A DNA stretch of 64,000 bases from Rhizobium sp. R711. GTDB lineage: Bacteria; Pseudomonadota; Alphaproteobacteria; Rhizobiales; Rhizobiaceae. The stretch is taken from positions 1 to 64,000 of the forward strand of contig NZ_LOKZ01000037.1 in assembly GCF_002211365.1 (NCBI RefSeq). Reading direction: 5' to 3'. Of this stretch, positions 43,212 to 51,092 are shown piece after piece. Under the pieces are notes generated by a model, which was given only the letters and a program-made list of their open reading frames with translations, was not told the DNA's origin and ran no database searches. The position numbers and the translations under genes were made by a program. Numbering within the stretch: position 1 is the first letter of the stretch; every line of letters begins with the position of its first letter.

Positions 43212-44270
43212 ATGAGCCGTTTTTGGAGTCCGCTTGTTCATTGTTTGACGCCTTACGTTGCGGGCGAGCAACCGACAATCAGCGGATTGGTCAAACTAAA
43301 CACCAACGAAAATCCCTACGGCACATCGCCACGCGCCATCGCAGCGATCTCAGAAGCGGCAAACGATACTCTCCGGCTCTATCCGGACCCGACAGGCTTA
43401 CGGTTGCGCGAGGTGATCGCCGCCCGCTATGACCTCGATCCGAACGAGGTTTTCGTTGGAAACGGCTCCGACGAGGTTCTGGCGCATACTTTCCATGCTC
43501 TCCTCAATCATGAACAGCCGCTGCTTTTTCCCGACATAACCTACAGCTTCTATCCAACCTATTGCCGCTTGTACGGAATACGCTCTCGTCGAGTTCCCCT
43601 TGATGAGAACATGCAGGTTCGGATTGCGGACTACCAGCAATCCTGCGGAGCAATCATCCTGCCGAATCCCAACGCACCGACAGGCGTGGCGCGGCCGCTC
43701 GCTGAAATAGAGACCCTGATCGGAGAGCATCCTGATCAAGTGGTCGTTATCGATGAGGCATATGTGGATTTCGGCGGTGAAAGTGCGATCCCGCTCGTAA
43801 GGGAGTATCCGAATCTTCTTGTTGTCCAGACTTTCTCAAAATCGCGGGGTCTCGCCGGACTCCGCGTTGGCTTTGCGACCGGACAACGACCGCTGATCGA
43901 AGCACTGGAAAGGGTCAAGGATAGTTTCAACTCCTACCCACTGGACAGGCTCGCCTTGGCGGGAGCAATTGCGTCCTGGGAAGACGAAGACTGGTTTCAG
44001 CAGCACCGCGATTTGATTGTGGCGAGCCGGGAGCGTTTGACCATCGCTCTGCGAGCGCTTGGTTTTGACGTTCTCCGATCCTCCGCCAATTTTCTGTTTG
44101 CACGGCATCTGGAAAGATCCGGTGCGGAACTGGCGACAGGATTACGGGACAAAGCGATCCTGGTGCGGCATTTTCCGACGGAACGGATAGAAAACTATCT
44201 TCGTATAAGCATCGGGACCGATGCTGAGTGCGATAAGCTTTTGGCAGCTTTCCAACAGATACTGAGCTAA
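43212..44270 (+). CDS. hisC: Histidinol-phosphate aminotransferase family protein
   Basis: A 352-residue PLP-dependent fold-type I aminotransferase of the HisC group. Signatures are [19 protein letters not shown] near the start, [40 protein letters not shown] and the PLP-Lys motif [18 protein letters not shown] 43212 is chosen by family alignment; the frame is open further upstream. It catalyses transamination of imidazole-acetol phosphate and glutamate, or may serve aromatic amino acids. It is not in a his operon, so it may be a second copy. Confidence 0.85.
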   Translation: MSRFWSPLVHCLTPYVAGEQPTISGLVKLNTNENPYGTSPRAIAAISEAANDTLRLYPDPTGLRLREVIAARYDLDPNEVFVGNGSDEVLAHTFHALLNHEQPLLFPDITYSFYPTYCRLYGIRSRRVPLDENMQVRIADYQQSCGAIILPNPNAPTGVARPLAEIETLIGEHPDQVVVIDEAYVDFGGESAIPLVREYPNLLVVQTFSKSRGLAGLRVGFATGQRPLIEALERVKDSFNSYPLDRLALAGAIASWEDEDWFQQHRDLIVASRERLTIALRALGFDVLRSSANFLFARHLERSGAELATGLRDKAILVRHFPTERIENYLRISIGTDAECDKLLAAFQQILS

Positions 44271-44376
44271 GGACAGCCGGGCGAAATTTTGCTCATTCGA
44301 GCGCAAAACTCCATTCAGCGTTCTTTAACGAAAACGGCACATATTAGCAGTGCTGGAAGTACCATATTAGTGCATG

Positions 44377-44418
44377 CGCGGCCGCCATTTCCTTTTTGAT
44401 GCAACCGCGGCGGCCGCG
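44377..44418 (+). terminator. GC-rich hairpin downstream of the aminotransferase
   Basis: A 10-bp stem cgcggccgcc/ggcggccgcg with a 22-base AT-rich loop, about 107 bases past the stop codon. It may terminate the gene, but there is no T run. Confidence 0.35.
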
Positions 44419-44508
44419 TCTTAACCGACCTCATGCGCTTAACCATACCGGCTAACCACTAAATTAGCATCCAATTGAAAATACGGCGGATTGTGGCACC
44501 TTGCTGCC

Positions 44509-44733
44509 ATGTCGAACATCAATTCTCCGAAATACAGCGCCGAAGACATGGGACGCTCGCGGGAATGCGAAGCCGTCTGCAAAACGGCAATCACCGATGT
44601 TGTCCGTCGCGCGGTAGCGGCGGGATGGCGGGAAGAGGAAATCGCTCTTCATCTCGCGGATGCTGCGGAAAACTATGTCATGTATCTGGCCACCAAAGCG
44701 AAACGCAAGGTGATGGCGGCCAACAACAACTGA
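44509..44733 (+). CDS. Small conserved-looking protein of unknown function
   Basis: A 74-residue helical protein (YSAEDMGRSRECEAVCKTAI, then VRRAVAAGWREEEIALHLAD). It has no signal peptide or membrane helix. Codon use is like its neighbours. The start is ATG 44509; an ATG six codons upstream is possible, and neither has a strong ribosome site. The coding look and lack of an antisense rival support it as real, but no function can be given. Confidence 0.55.
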   Translation: MSNINSPKYSAEDMGRSRECEAVCKTAITDVVRRAVAAGWREEEIALHLADAAENYVMYLATKAKRKVMAANNN

Positions 44734-44859
44734 GTAACCTTCGACCGCAGGCGCGATTCACTTCCATCGGCGTTGGCTCAGAACTTGACCATTTTGCGTT
44801 ATCTGACGACAAAAGCCCCGCGCTAACGGAGCCTCTCTATTGGTTGCGCGATCGGGTGT

Positions 44860-45702
44860 TCAATTCTGCGGCCTGTTTCTGAAGGCCTCCGCTTCCGCGT
44901 AGAACTTCTTTTCCCATTCCTTGTGGTTATCCAACCCTTCACGAATGAATGGTGTAAACACCGCAAGGTTCATCAGCGCCCAGTTGACGATGCGAGCCGG
45001 GAACTTCAACGGCTTCACGAAATCGACGAAGAGCACCACGCGCGTCTTAGCGGTGTGGTTCCAGGCCTCGTGCTCGTAAGCATCGTCGAAAATCAGAACC
45101 TTACCTTCTTGCCAGTGGCAGATCTGATCCTTGACCCGGATGGCCAGCTTGTCCGCGGGCTCAGGCACGATCATGCCAAGATGGAGGCGAAGCACGCCGT
45201 TGTAAGGTCCACGATGAGCCGGCAGGTGCTTGCCGGGCTCGAAAATCGAGAACATGGCGGTTTTCAATCCAGGTATCTTTTGCACCGCCTCCCAGGTTTG
45301 CGGGCACGCTTTAATGTTCTGTTCCGATTTCACACCGAAACCGACAAGGAAGAAGGTCTTCCAGCCGCTATCGTTGGAAATTGTCTTCACGTCGGTCGAG
45401 ATATCCTGGAATGTCGGCAGTTCGCTCTGCCGCACAAGCACACGGTCCAGTTCTGAACGGATCTGCGGCCACGCCTTCTCTATCTCAGAGGCCCATGGGA
45501 ATGTTGCGTTATCATAAACCGGCGGATTGCCTAGCTTGGCGTACTTGAAATTCAGCCTTTCCGCCCACGCAACGACCCCCATGAAAAAGCGCGTGATCGC
45601 GCTCGCTCGATCCATCGGCGCGATGCCGGCGGTGTTGAAGGACTGGCCTCCCGTTGCGGATGGATTTTCAGAAAGGCCTACGTCGGCGGTACCGTCAGTC
45701 AT
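44860..45702 (-). CDS. Aspartyl/asparaginyl beta-hydroxylase family dioxygenase
   Basis: A 280-residue Fe(II)/2-oxoglutarate oxygenase of the aspartyl/asparaginyl beta-hydroxylase family (LpxO-like). The iron-binding His are visible as H in LPAHRGPYNGVLRLHLGM and in DDAYEHEAWNHTAKTRVVLF, with the 2-oxoglutarate Arg in KTRVVLFVD. LpxO-type members hydroxylate lipid A acyl chains at the membrane; this one may act on lipid A or a protein. A membrane-associated stretch follows (about 225-255). The start at ATG 45702 is uncertain. Confidence 0.8.
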   Translation of the reverse strand: MTDGTADVGLSENPSATGGQSFNTAGIAPMDRASAITRFFMGVVAWAERLNFKYAKLGNPPVYDNATFPWASEIEKAWPQIRSELDRVLVRQSELPTFQDISTDVKTISNDSGWKTFFLVGFGVKSEQNIKACPQTWEAVQKIPGLKTAMFSIFEPGKHLPAHRGPYNGVLRLHLGMIVPEPADKLAIRVKDQICHWQEGKVLIFDDAYEHEAWNHTAKTRVVLFVDFVKPLKFPARIVNWALMNLAVFTPFIREGLDNHKEWEKKFYAEAEAFRNRPQN

Positions 45703-45855
45703 GGGTTGTCCAATGCGTAGAATAAGCCGTGAAAAACTCAGGAGGATATGGATATGGCAGCATTTTTTCACAAGCCTGCGCGGAAGCGGTCAAATGTCGC
45801 GTCGACATCCGCGGGATCGCAGCGGCTCAAGGTGGTTAGCAAGATGCGCCCCAAA

Positions 45856-46197
45856 TCAATGGGAAATGGATTTCGAGAAAACGTTAACCACCAGCACGCC
45901 GGCGATGATCAGCCCGAGCCCGATGATGGCAGGCGCATCAAGCCGCTGCTTGAAATAGACGAGGCCGACGGCAGAAATCAGCACGATCCCGAGCGCGCTC
46001 CAGATCGCATAGGCGATGCCCACAGGAATGATCTTTAGCGTCATCGACAGACAATAGAATGCGGCAGCGTAGCAGACAACCACAACAACCGCCGGCCCGA
46101 CGCGGGTGAACTGCTGCGACAACTGCAGCGCCGTCGTGCCGATTACCTCAAGCGCGATCGCAGCAAAAAGCAGCGCGTAGACGGCGGCGGGAGCCAT
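45856..46197 (-). CDS. Small multidrug resistance (SMR) efflux protein
   Basis: A 113-residue four-helix SMR transporter. The proton-coupling Glu is E17 in LLFAAIALEVIGTTALQLS, and the third-helix motif is VGIAYAIWSALGIVLI. It forms dimers in the inner membrane and exports cationic drugs or guanidinium-like compounds. It lies 15 bases behind the TetR gene and is likely repressed by it. Confidence 0.9.
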   Translation of the reverse strand: MAPAAVYALLFAAIALEVIGTTALQLSQQFTRVGPAVVVVVCYAAAFYCLSMTLKIIPVGIAYAIWSALGIVLISAVGLVYFKQRLDAPAIIGLGLIIAGVLVVNVFSKSISH

Positions 46198-46212
46198 AGC
46201 GGGAGTCCTACT

Positions 46213-46773
46213 CTACTTGTTGGTCAGTTCGACGAGACGTGCAATCAGCGCAGACCGATCGCCGCCGTTATCATGGCTGCCGAGCATGTCGGCAAGCCAG
46301 AGGCCATCGGCCGCAAACCGAACGATCTGCGCATCGACGGACGAATCCGTACCGATATATTCCTCCGTCCGCTCCTGCACCCATGCGCGCCAGCGCTGAC
46401 GAAGCCGTGGCTCCGCGAGCAGCGCCACGGTGATCTGCGCCCAATGGGCGGCTTCGTCGGGGCTTTCCCTGAGATCGGCGACGGCATGCAGATAGGCGCG
46501 GCTGAAGCGACCATGCGGCACGGCGTCTTCACGCATGCGCTCATCGATATCGGCGTCGAAGCGATCCAGGAGGCTTTCGAAAAGGGCATCCAAGAGCGCA
46601 TTCTTCGTCGGGAAGTGGTGCAACAGTCCACCCTTACTAACCCCTGATGCGCCGGACACGGCATCCAGTGTCACAGCCGCGATACCTTGCTCCATCGTCA
46701 GCCGAGCGGCTACGTCCAGCAATTGCTGGCGTACGATGAGAGGCTGCTTACGGCGATGATGAGCGAGTGACAT
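46213..46773 (-). CDS. TetR family repressor
   Basis: A 186-residue TetR-type regulator. The helix-turn-helix is at about residues 15-60 (AARLTMEQGIAAVTLDAVSG, then GVSKGGLLHHFPTKNALLDAL). The C-terminal ligand domain belongs to the YcdC-like group with LRQRWRAWVQERTEEYI. A perfect 6-2-6 inverted repeat lies 13 bases upstream of its start, so it most likely represses itself and the SMR gene. Confidence 0.88.
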   Translation of the reverse strand: MSLAHHRRKQPLIVRQQLLDVAARLTMEQGIAAVTLDAVSGASGVSKGGLLHHFPTKNALLDALFESLLDRFDADIDERMREDAVPHGRFSRAYLHAVADLRESPDEAAHWAQITVALLAEPRLRQRWRAWVQERTEEYIGTDSSVDAQIVRFAADGLWLADMLGSHDNGGDRSALIARLVELTNK

Positions 46774-46786
46774 GGCGATAAAAGAT

Positions 46787-46800
46787 ACCGTCCAGACGGT
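46787..46800 (-). promoter_or_regulatory. Probable TetR operator
   Basis: ACCGTCCAGACGGT is a perfect inverted repeat of 6 bases each side with a 2-base centre, 13 bases upstream of the TetR start. Size and place are right for TetR autorepression. Confidence 0.65.
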
Positions 46801-46919
46801 TTTGTCAAGGGATTTGTGAGCGGCAGGCAGACGACGGGCGAATTGCCGCGGAGCGTTCCAGGCGGTTGCAGTCCCGTTCCTCGCGGTGCATTAAGAGTTC
46901 GATTTCGAGGAATGGAACC

Positions 46920-47309
46920 GTGACGGAAAAAGTCATTACGCTTTATGAGGCAATTGGCCGCGATGCGGTCGTGCGTGCGCTGACGCGCCGCTTCTATGAG
47001 CTGATGGAGACGCTGCCAGAGGCAAGGCACGTTCGCGCCGTCCACCCGCCGACGCTGGAAGACAGCGAGGAGAAATTTTACGAATACTTGACCGGCTATC
47101 TCGGCGGCCCGCCGCTTTACACCGACAAGCGCGGCCATCCGCGCCTCAGAAGCCGGCATTTCGTTGCCGAGATCGGCCCTGTGGAGCGCGAGGAGTGGCT
47201 GCTCTGTTTCCGTCGGGCACTTGAGGAAACCATCGCCAATCCGAAGCTGCGCGAGATCATTCTCCCGCCCATCGAGCGGCTCGCATATCACATGCAGAAC
47301 AAGGAATAG
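46920..47309 (+). CDS. Group II truncated haemoglobin
   Basis: A 129-residue globin of the truncated 2-on-2 type. It shows TLYEAIGRDAVVRALTRRFY, with the B10 region within, then YEYLTGYLGGPPLYTDKRGH and PRLRSRHFVAEIG with the proximal His region. The group II-typical Trp is in REEWLLCFRRAL. It probably handles oxygen, NO or peroxide. The start is GTG 46920 behind cgaggaa; no good ATG exists. It is followed after 8 bases by a DUF423 gene. Confidence 0.85.
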   Translation: MTEKVITLYEAIGRDAVVRALTRRFYELMETLPEARHVRAVHPPTLEDSEEKFYEYLTGYLGGPPLYTDKRGHPRLRSRHFVAEIGPVEREEWLLCFRRALEETIANPKLREIILPPIERLAYHMQNKE

Positions 47310-47317
47310 AACCAACC

Positions 47318-47686
47318 ATGACGCTGAACGCGCGTATTGCGCCGCTATTCTATCTGGTTGCCGGCCTGTTCGGTTTTGCCGGCGTGGCGCTGGCTGCAGC
47401 CGCGGCGCATGGTGGTGGCGACGCGCACCTGGTTGCTTCCGCCTCGGCAATGTGCCTGGCGCACGCCCCCGCCCTGCTTGCTCTTGCCATCGGCGCTGAA
47501 AAACTCCGGACCGCATGGCTCGCCGGCATTCTTATAGGCGTCGGCACAATTCTGTTTGCCGGTGATCTCGTCGCCTTGCGCTATGCGGGTTCCGGATTGT
47601 TTCCGACGGCCGCGCCCACCGGCGGATTTGCCATAATGTTCGGCTGGCTAGCGATTGCTGCGGGCGCTTTCGTCCGCCCACGCTGA
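47318..47686 (+). CDS. DUF423 family membrane protein
   Basis: A 122-residue protein with four hydrophobic helices (about 10-29, 38-59, 66-85 and 97-118) and the DUF423 ends YLVAGLFGFAGVALAAAAAH and PTGGFAIMFGWLAIAAGAF. The role of the family is unknown. It forms a short operon with the truncated haemoglobin. Confidence 0.82.
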   Translation: MTLNARIAPLFYLVAGLFGFAGVALAAAAAHGGGDAHLVASASAMCLAHAPALLALAIGAEKLRTAWLAGILIGVGTILFAGDLVALRYAGSGLFPTAAPTGGFAIMFGWLAIAAGAFVRPR

Positions 47687-47867
47687 TCGACCAGTTGAAG
47701 AGTGTGCGTCCAGACCGCTGTAGATTGCCATGCGGGTCATGGACATAGAACTCTTTGCCCTACGGCCGGCCGTCGCTTCAGGGAGGTCAGACGCGCCCAA
47801 CCGCTTCTCTTGATGTTCTGCGTGGAGCGCGGCAATCCGACCGCCACCAAGATCGAACTCGGCCCCT

Positions 47868-48182
47868 TCAGATGCCGGGCACGACGTTGAAACCTTCGAA
47901 AACTGGCGGCCCTTTGTACATGGCCTTGCGCTCGCCGGCACCGCGGTGCGCGGCGCGGAAGTTTTCAGACTTCGTCCAGTTCAGGAAGTCCTCTTCGCTC
48001 TGCCAGAGCGTATGCGAGGAAAACAGGGTGTAGTCCTCCTCCGTATTCGTCTTGCCCCGTAGTAGGCGGAACTCAACGAAGCCGGGAACCTGCGAGAGGC
48101 TGGAATCGCGATTGCGCCAGACATTCTCGAAGTCTGCCTCGGACCCGATCGCAACCCTGAAGCGGTTCATCGCGATATACAT
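47868..48182 (-). CDS. hmuQ: Haem-degrading monooxygenase, HmuQ/IsdG-like
   Basis: A 104-residue ABM-fold protein starting MYIAMNRFRVAIGSEADFEN. Family features are N6, the catalytic Trp region FENVWRNRDSSLSQVPGF, TLWQSEEDFLNWTKSENF and the haem-ligand His candidate H79 in FRAAHRGAGE. It should open the haem ring in the cytoplasm to free iron. ATG 48182 follows gaggg at good distance. It is the last gene of an operon with an 86-residue gene and a DUF2325 gene, whose promoter carries an iron box. Confidence 0.85.
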   Translation of the reverse strand: MYIAMNRFRVAIGSEADFENVWRNRDSSLSQVPGFVEFRLLRGKTNTEEDYTLFSSHTLWQSEEDFLNWTKSENFRAAHRGAGERKAMYKGPPVFEGFNVVPGI

Positions 48183-48192
48183 AAAATGACCC

Positions 48193-48453
48193 TCAAGCTT
48201 TGTTTTTCGCGCCCGCGCGCGCCGCCGCGAAGGCCACGACATTATTGCCGTTAGCAGCCTCCAGTCCAAGCGGCTTCTGCCCGGGCATCCGTGCCTCCCA
48301 GAGGGGAAACTCCGATACGTTGGGATAGTCTCTGCGTCGCTCGGCATTCCGGAGCAGCAGTTCGTAAAGTTCCGGCACAAGGCCGTCGCCTCTTTGAGCG
48401 GCAAGCTTGTGCAGGCCGATCATCATGACCCCGTCAGGGCGTTCTTCATTCAT
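48193..48453 (-). CDS. Small protein of the haem-degradation operon
   Basis: An 86-residue polar protein (MMIGLHKLAAQRGDGLVPEL, then YPNVSEFPLWEARMPGQKPL) with no recognised domain. It overlaps the DUF2325 gene by four bases and lies 10 bases before the HmuQ-like gene, so it belongs to this iron-linked operon. It has no signal peptide. Its role is unknown; a chaperone or regulatory partner of the haem oxygenase is only a guess. Confidence 0.65.
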   Translation of the reverse strand: MNEERPDGVMMIGLHKLAAQRGDGLVPELYELLLRNAERRRDYPNVSEFPLWEARMPGQKPLGLEAANGNNVVAFAAARAGAKNKA

Positions 48454-48857
48454 CGGGAATTGTCTCGCTCGTTCATTGTCTGCAGCGCACGTTCCAGACT
48501 CGACTTGCTGCCGTTTCGAAGCGGGATGAAGGCCTTGCCGAACTTCTTGCAGCCGGTCTTCACCCGCAGGCAGGCATCGTGGCTGATACAGTCGATCGGG
48601 CAGAAAACGCAGTCGACCGAGGGAAGCACGGTATCGATTCGGGAGACCGCCTCGCGCAAACCGCCGTCGTGATGGATCAATTCTGCCCCGAAGTTGCTGG
48701 CAATTTGGCGAAGATGCGCCACCTGGCAGTCTCGTCCGCCGACATACAGGAAACTGCGTCCGTCAAGTTTGGACTGCCCGGACGTTTCCTGAACGGACCC
48801 GACAGCGGCGTTGACGCGGATCTCGCGGTTGGAACCCTTCTTCGTCTTTCGAGCCAT
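48450..48857 (-). CDS. DUF2325 protein
   Basis: A 135-residue DUF2325 protein. The fold begins RSFLYVGGRDCQVAHLRQIA and ends with a Cys-rich part VDCVFCPIDCISHDACLRVK (five Cys and one His) and KTGCKKFGKAFIP. These Cys could bind iron or zinc. It is the first gene of the DUF2325 / 86-residue / HmuQ-like operon, and its promoter region contains a TGA-N9-TCA iron box. Function unknown. Confidence 0.8.
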   Translation of the reverse strand: MARKTKKGSNREIRVNAAVGSVQETSGQSKLDGRSFLYVGGRDCQVAHLRQIASNFGAELIHHDGGLREAVSRIDTVLPSVDCVFCPIDCISHDACLRVKTGCKKFGKAFIPLRNGSKSSLERALQTMNERDNSR

Positions 48858-48947
48858 TTCCCACCCGTTCGCTCGTTGATCGTCACACGATTCCTGCGTG
48901 TGCGAGCGGACCTTATTAAACTTGATTTTTAGAGTAAAGTATAAAGT

Positions 48948-48962
48948 TGATTATAGAAATCA
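48948..48962 (-). promoter_or_regulatory. Iron box (IRO type) before the DUF2325-hmuQ operon
   Basis: TGATTATAGAAATCA fits TGA-N9-TCA, the motif tied to RirA in Rhizobiales. It lies 90 bases upstream of the DUF2325 start in an AT-rich patch. A second near-match starts at 48923 (TGA-N9-TAA). Confidence 0.6.
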
Positions 48963-48968
48963 TATTTA

Positions 48969-50258
48969 TCAACGCCCCGTCACCTGAACGTCCTGACTGA
49001 ACGACCAGACTGGTTTCCCCCACTCGGCAGGGAGTGGAGGGAACGGCGCGGCGCGGCGGATACCCTCGACAACAGCTTGATCCAGCTCGGGAATGCCTGA
49101 GCTACGCGCGATCGAAACACCGTTCAGATCGCCGCTGGCCCCGATTGTCAGGCGAACGCGAACACTCATGGATGTGCTCATGCGCTTGTATTCCGACGGC
49201 ACCTTGACGGAACGACGGATCCGGGATTGCACTTTGCCGGGATAATTGGCGACAGCCGCACTTCCCGCACCGCCACTGCTACCAGCCCCACGCGAATTCT
49301 GGTTCGATGTTGCCGTCTCGGTCCCGTCGGCGGACCCTCTCTTGGAATCCTGCTTGTTTTCACCGCCGGATCCTGCGGATGGTTGAGCCTTCTTCGGCGG
49401 CTCCTTCTTCTCGATCGGCCTTTTGACGGGCTTTTCCACTTTCGGCTTGGGCTCAGGCGTCGGCTTATCCGGCTCGGGAGCAACCGTTGCCGTTTCCACC
49501 GGTTGAACCGGCCTGATCTCTTCCGGCGCCGCTTGAGCAACCGGAGGCGTTTCTGCAAGAACCGCGGGTGCTATCTGGGTCGCCATAGGCTGCACGACGG
49601 ACGTCTCAGCCGATGACAACGAGGTCAGAACCTCCGGTTCAGCGGCAACGATATTCTCCGGTGAGACGCGAGTGACTTCTTGCGCGGGCGCAACGGCCAC
49701 CGGCTCGGTAGGCGCCGTCTCCGTCGGGGTCGCCGCGGTCGGCTGCACCGTCTGCGTTTGCGCGGTCTCGGCCACGATCTGCTCGGGCTTTGGCTCCTCA
49801 GCCTTCTCACCCGCCGCCGCTTGGTCCGCCTCCGAATCGCCAAGGATGATGACACTCACCACTTCGCCGGCCTCTTCGACCGGATCCTGCGGTGTGACGA
49901 CAAACCCGGCGACTAGGATTGCAATGACCGCCGCGTGACACGCGAAGGAGCTCAGACAAGCCATCACCACGTTGCGCTGACGTGGTCTTGCGCTCTCTTC
50001 CTTTTCGACGCTTGCATCCATCGACGGCGCGGCAGCGACGCTGCTGCTCGCGGTTTGCGGGTCCTGTGGGAAGGACTCGATTAAGGCAAGGCGTGCGTAG
50101 TGGAGCGTAACCTCGGCGGCTGGCTGGCGCGGCACATTGCGAAGGTCCGACAATTCATGCCCCGGATGCATGCCGGGATTGTTGTCGTTCATTTCGCCGT
50201 CAGCGACCGGTTCCTCAACGAGAATGATTCTCGATTCGGATTTTGCTGGAACTGCCAT
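48969..50258 (-). CDS. tonB: TonB energy-transducing protein
   Basis: A 429-residue TonB. A ~95-residue cytoplasmic N-terminus, longer than in enteric TonB, precedes one membrane helix (about 97-117, VVMACLSSFACHAAVIAILV). A long Pro/Glu/Lys-rich periplasmic spacer (about 150-310) follows. The C-terminal domain has MSVRVRLTIGASGDLNGVSI and AVVEGIRRAAPFPPLP. It couples the inner-membrane proton gradient to outer-membrane haem or siderophore receptors. It lies behind a small exported-protein gene, convergent with the DUF2325 operon and divergent from hmuP. Confidence 0.88.
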   Translation of the reverse strand: MAVPAKSESRIILVEEPVADGEMNDNNPGMHPGHELSDLRNVPRQPAAEVTLHYARLALIESFPQDPQTASSSVAAAPSMDASVEKEESARPRQRNVVMACLSSFACHAAVIAILVAGFVVTPQDPVEEAGEVVSVIILGDSEADQAAAGEKAEEPKPEQIVAETAQTQTVQPTAATPTETAPTEPVAVAPAQEVTRVSPENIVAAEPEVLTSLSSAETSVVQPMATQIAPAVLAETPPVAQAAPEEIRPVQPVETATVAPEPDKPTPEPKPKVEKPVKRPIEKKEPPKKAQPSAGSGGENKQDSKRGSADGTETATSNQNSRGAGSSGGAGSAAVANYPGKVQSRIRRSVKVPSEYKRMSTSMSVRVRLTIGASGDLNGVSIARSSGIPELDQAVVEGIRRAAPFPPLPAEWGKPVWSFSQDVQVTGR

Positions 50259-50317
50259 TTGTGCCTGCCTCGGCCCGTTGAAACAGAAAATCGCCGGCTG
50301 TCATGCCGCCGAGACAA

Positions 50318-50761
50318 TCAACCCTCGAAGGGAACCGAAACCTGAGAACGGGTCACAAGACCCTTCATGCACTCGCCTGCAGCCGGCCCGTCACAGACCG
50401 GCGCATCGTTGATCAGCAGGCGCGTCACGCTCTCGCACTTGACATTCGGCATGTCGAACTGACGGACGCGCTTCTTGGCCTGCGGCAGATCGCGGAAGTC
50501 CAACACGGTGACCCGGTCGACCGCATTCTTGTCGTTGAAGAAAGCAAGCTCGAAGGAGATCTTGTTGATCGGCGCGGCGAGATTGTTGAGCGCAACGAAG
50601 GTCATCATGCAGCCCTTCTGTGAAGGCGCGAGACCGTTCAACTCAACTTCAAGGCCCTTGGCCGCCGACGCTGCTGCTACATCCTGAGCAAAGACTTGCG
50701 AGGCACCCGCAACCACGATCAGACCGCTCGTCAAAAGTGCCGCAACCTTGCTCACTGCCAT
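50318..50761 (-). CDS. Exported protein of the haem locus, unknown function
   Basis: A 147-residue protein with a Sec signal (residues 1-25, LLTSGLIVVAGASQVFA, cut before QDVAA). The mature part has LNGLAPSQKGCMMTFVALNN and four Cys that could form two disulphides. This suggests a small beta-sandwich periplasmic protein. It sits directly before tonB on the same strand, after 59 bases, and near iron boxes, so it probably helps TonB-dependent uptake. No named family was recognised. Confidence 0.75.
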   Translation of the reverse strand: MAVSKVAALLTSGLIVVAGASQVFAQDVAAASAAKGLEVELNGLAPSQKGCMMTFVALNNLAAPINKISFELAFFNDKNAVDRVTVLDFRDLPQAKKRVRQFDMPNVKCESVTRLLINDAPVCDGPAAGECMKGLVTRSQVSVPFEG

Positions 50762-50786
50762 TCCTCCATCAGTAGGATCTAAAACT

Positions 50787-50801
50787 TGACTTATAAACTC
50801 C
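50787..50801 (-). promoter_or_regulatory. Imperfect iron box before the tonB operon
   Basis: TGACTTATAAACTCC differs from TGA-N9-TCA by one base. It lies about 26 bases upstream of the exported-protein start, where repressor binding would block transcription. Confidence 0.4.
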
Positions 50802-50824
50802 GCTATTGCGTCATTAAAAAATGA

Positions 50825-50839
50825 TGACTATGAAAGTCA
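50825..50839 (+). promoter_or_regulatory. Iron box (IRO type) between tonB and hmuP
   Basis: TGACTATGAAAGTCA is a full TGA-N9-TCA match in the gap between the divergent tonB and hmu operons, 62 bases upstream of hmuP. It could serve both. Confidence 0.65.
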
Positions 50840-50900
50840 AGATAATTATGGGTTTTCCCGGCGTTGGGCGCCGCGGATCGAGCGGAAATAACCGACCGAA

Positions 50901-51083
50901 ATGATGGTTGAGAAGCCAGATAGCTTTAGTCACGCGTCGCTGCAGCGCGACCCAACGGCAGAAATGCGCGTTCTGGAAAGTGCAGACATTTTTCGCGGAG
51001 CGACCGAGATCATGATCCGTCACGACGGCGTGGTCTACCGCATGAAAATCACCCGTCAGGGCAAACTCATTCTCAATAAGTAG
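50901..51083 (+). CDS. hmuP: HmuP/HemP regulator of haem uptake
   Basis: A 60-residue protein of the HemP/HmuP family. The conserved core is SADIFRGATEIMIRHDGVVY followed by RMKITRQGKLILNK, almost the full family signature. HmuP acts with Irr to activate haem receptor genes in rhizobia. It starts 9 bases before hmuS ends its leader and is co-transcribed with hmuSTUV. Start ATG 50901; the next codon is also ATG. Confidence 0.92.
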   Translation: MMVEKPDSFSHASLQRDPTAEMRVLESADIFRGATEIMIRHDGVVYRMKITRQGKLILNK

Positions 51084-51092
51084 GGCTAGGAC

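Noticed and set aside
47702-47867. Possible gene remnant between DUF423 and hmuQ
   Set aside because: A phrase LLLMFCVERGNPTATKIEL is suggestive of protein-coding origin, but no family could be assigned and the frame is short.
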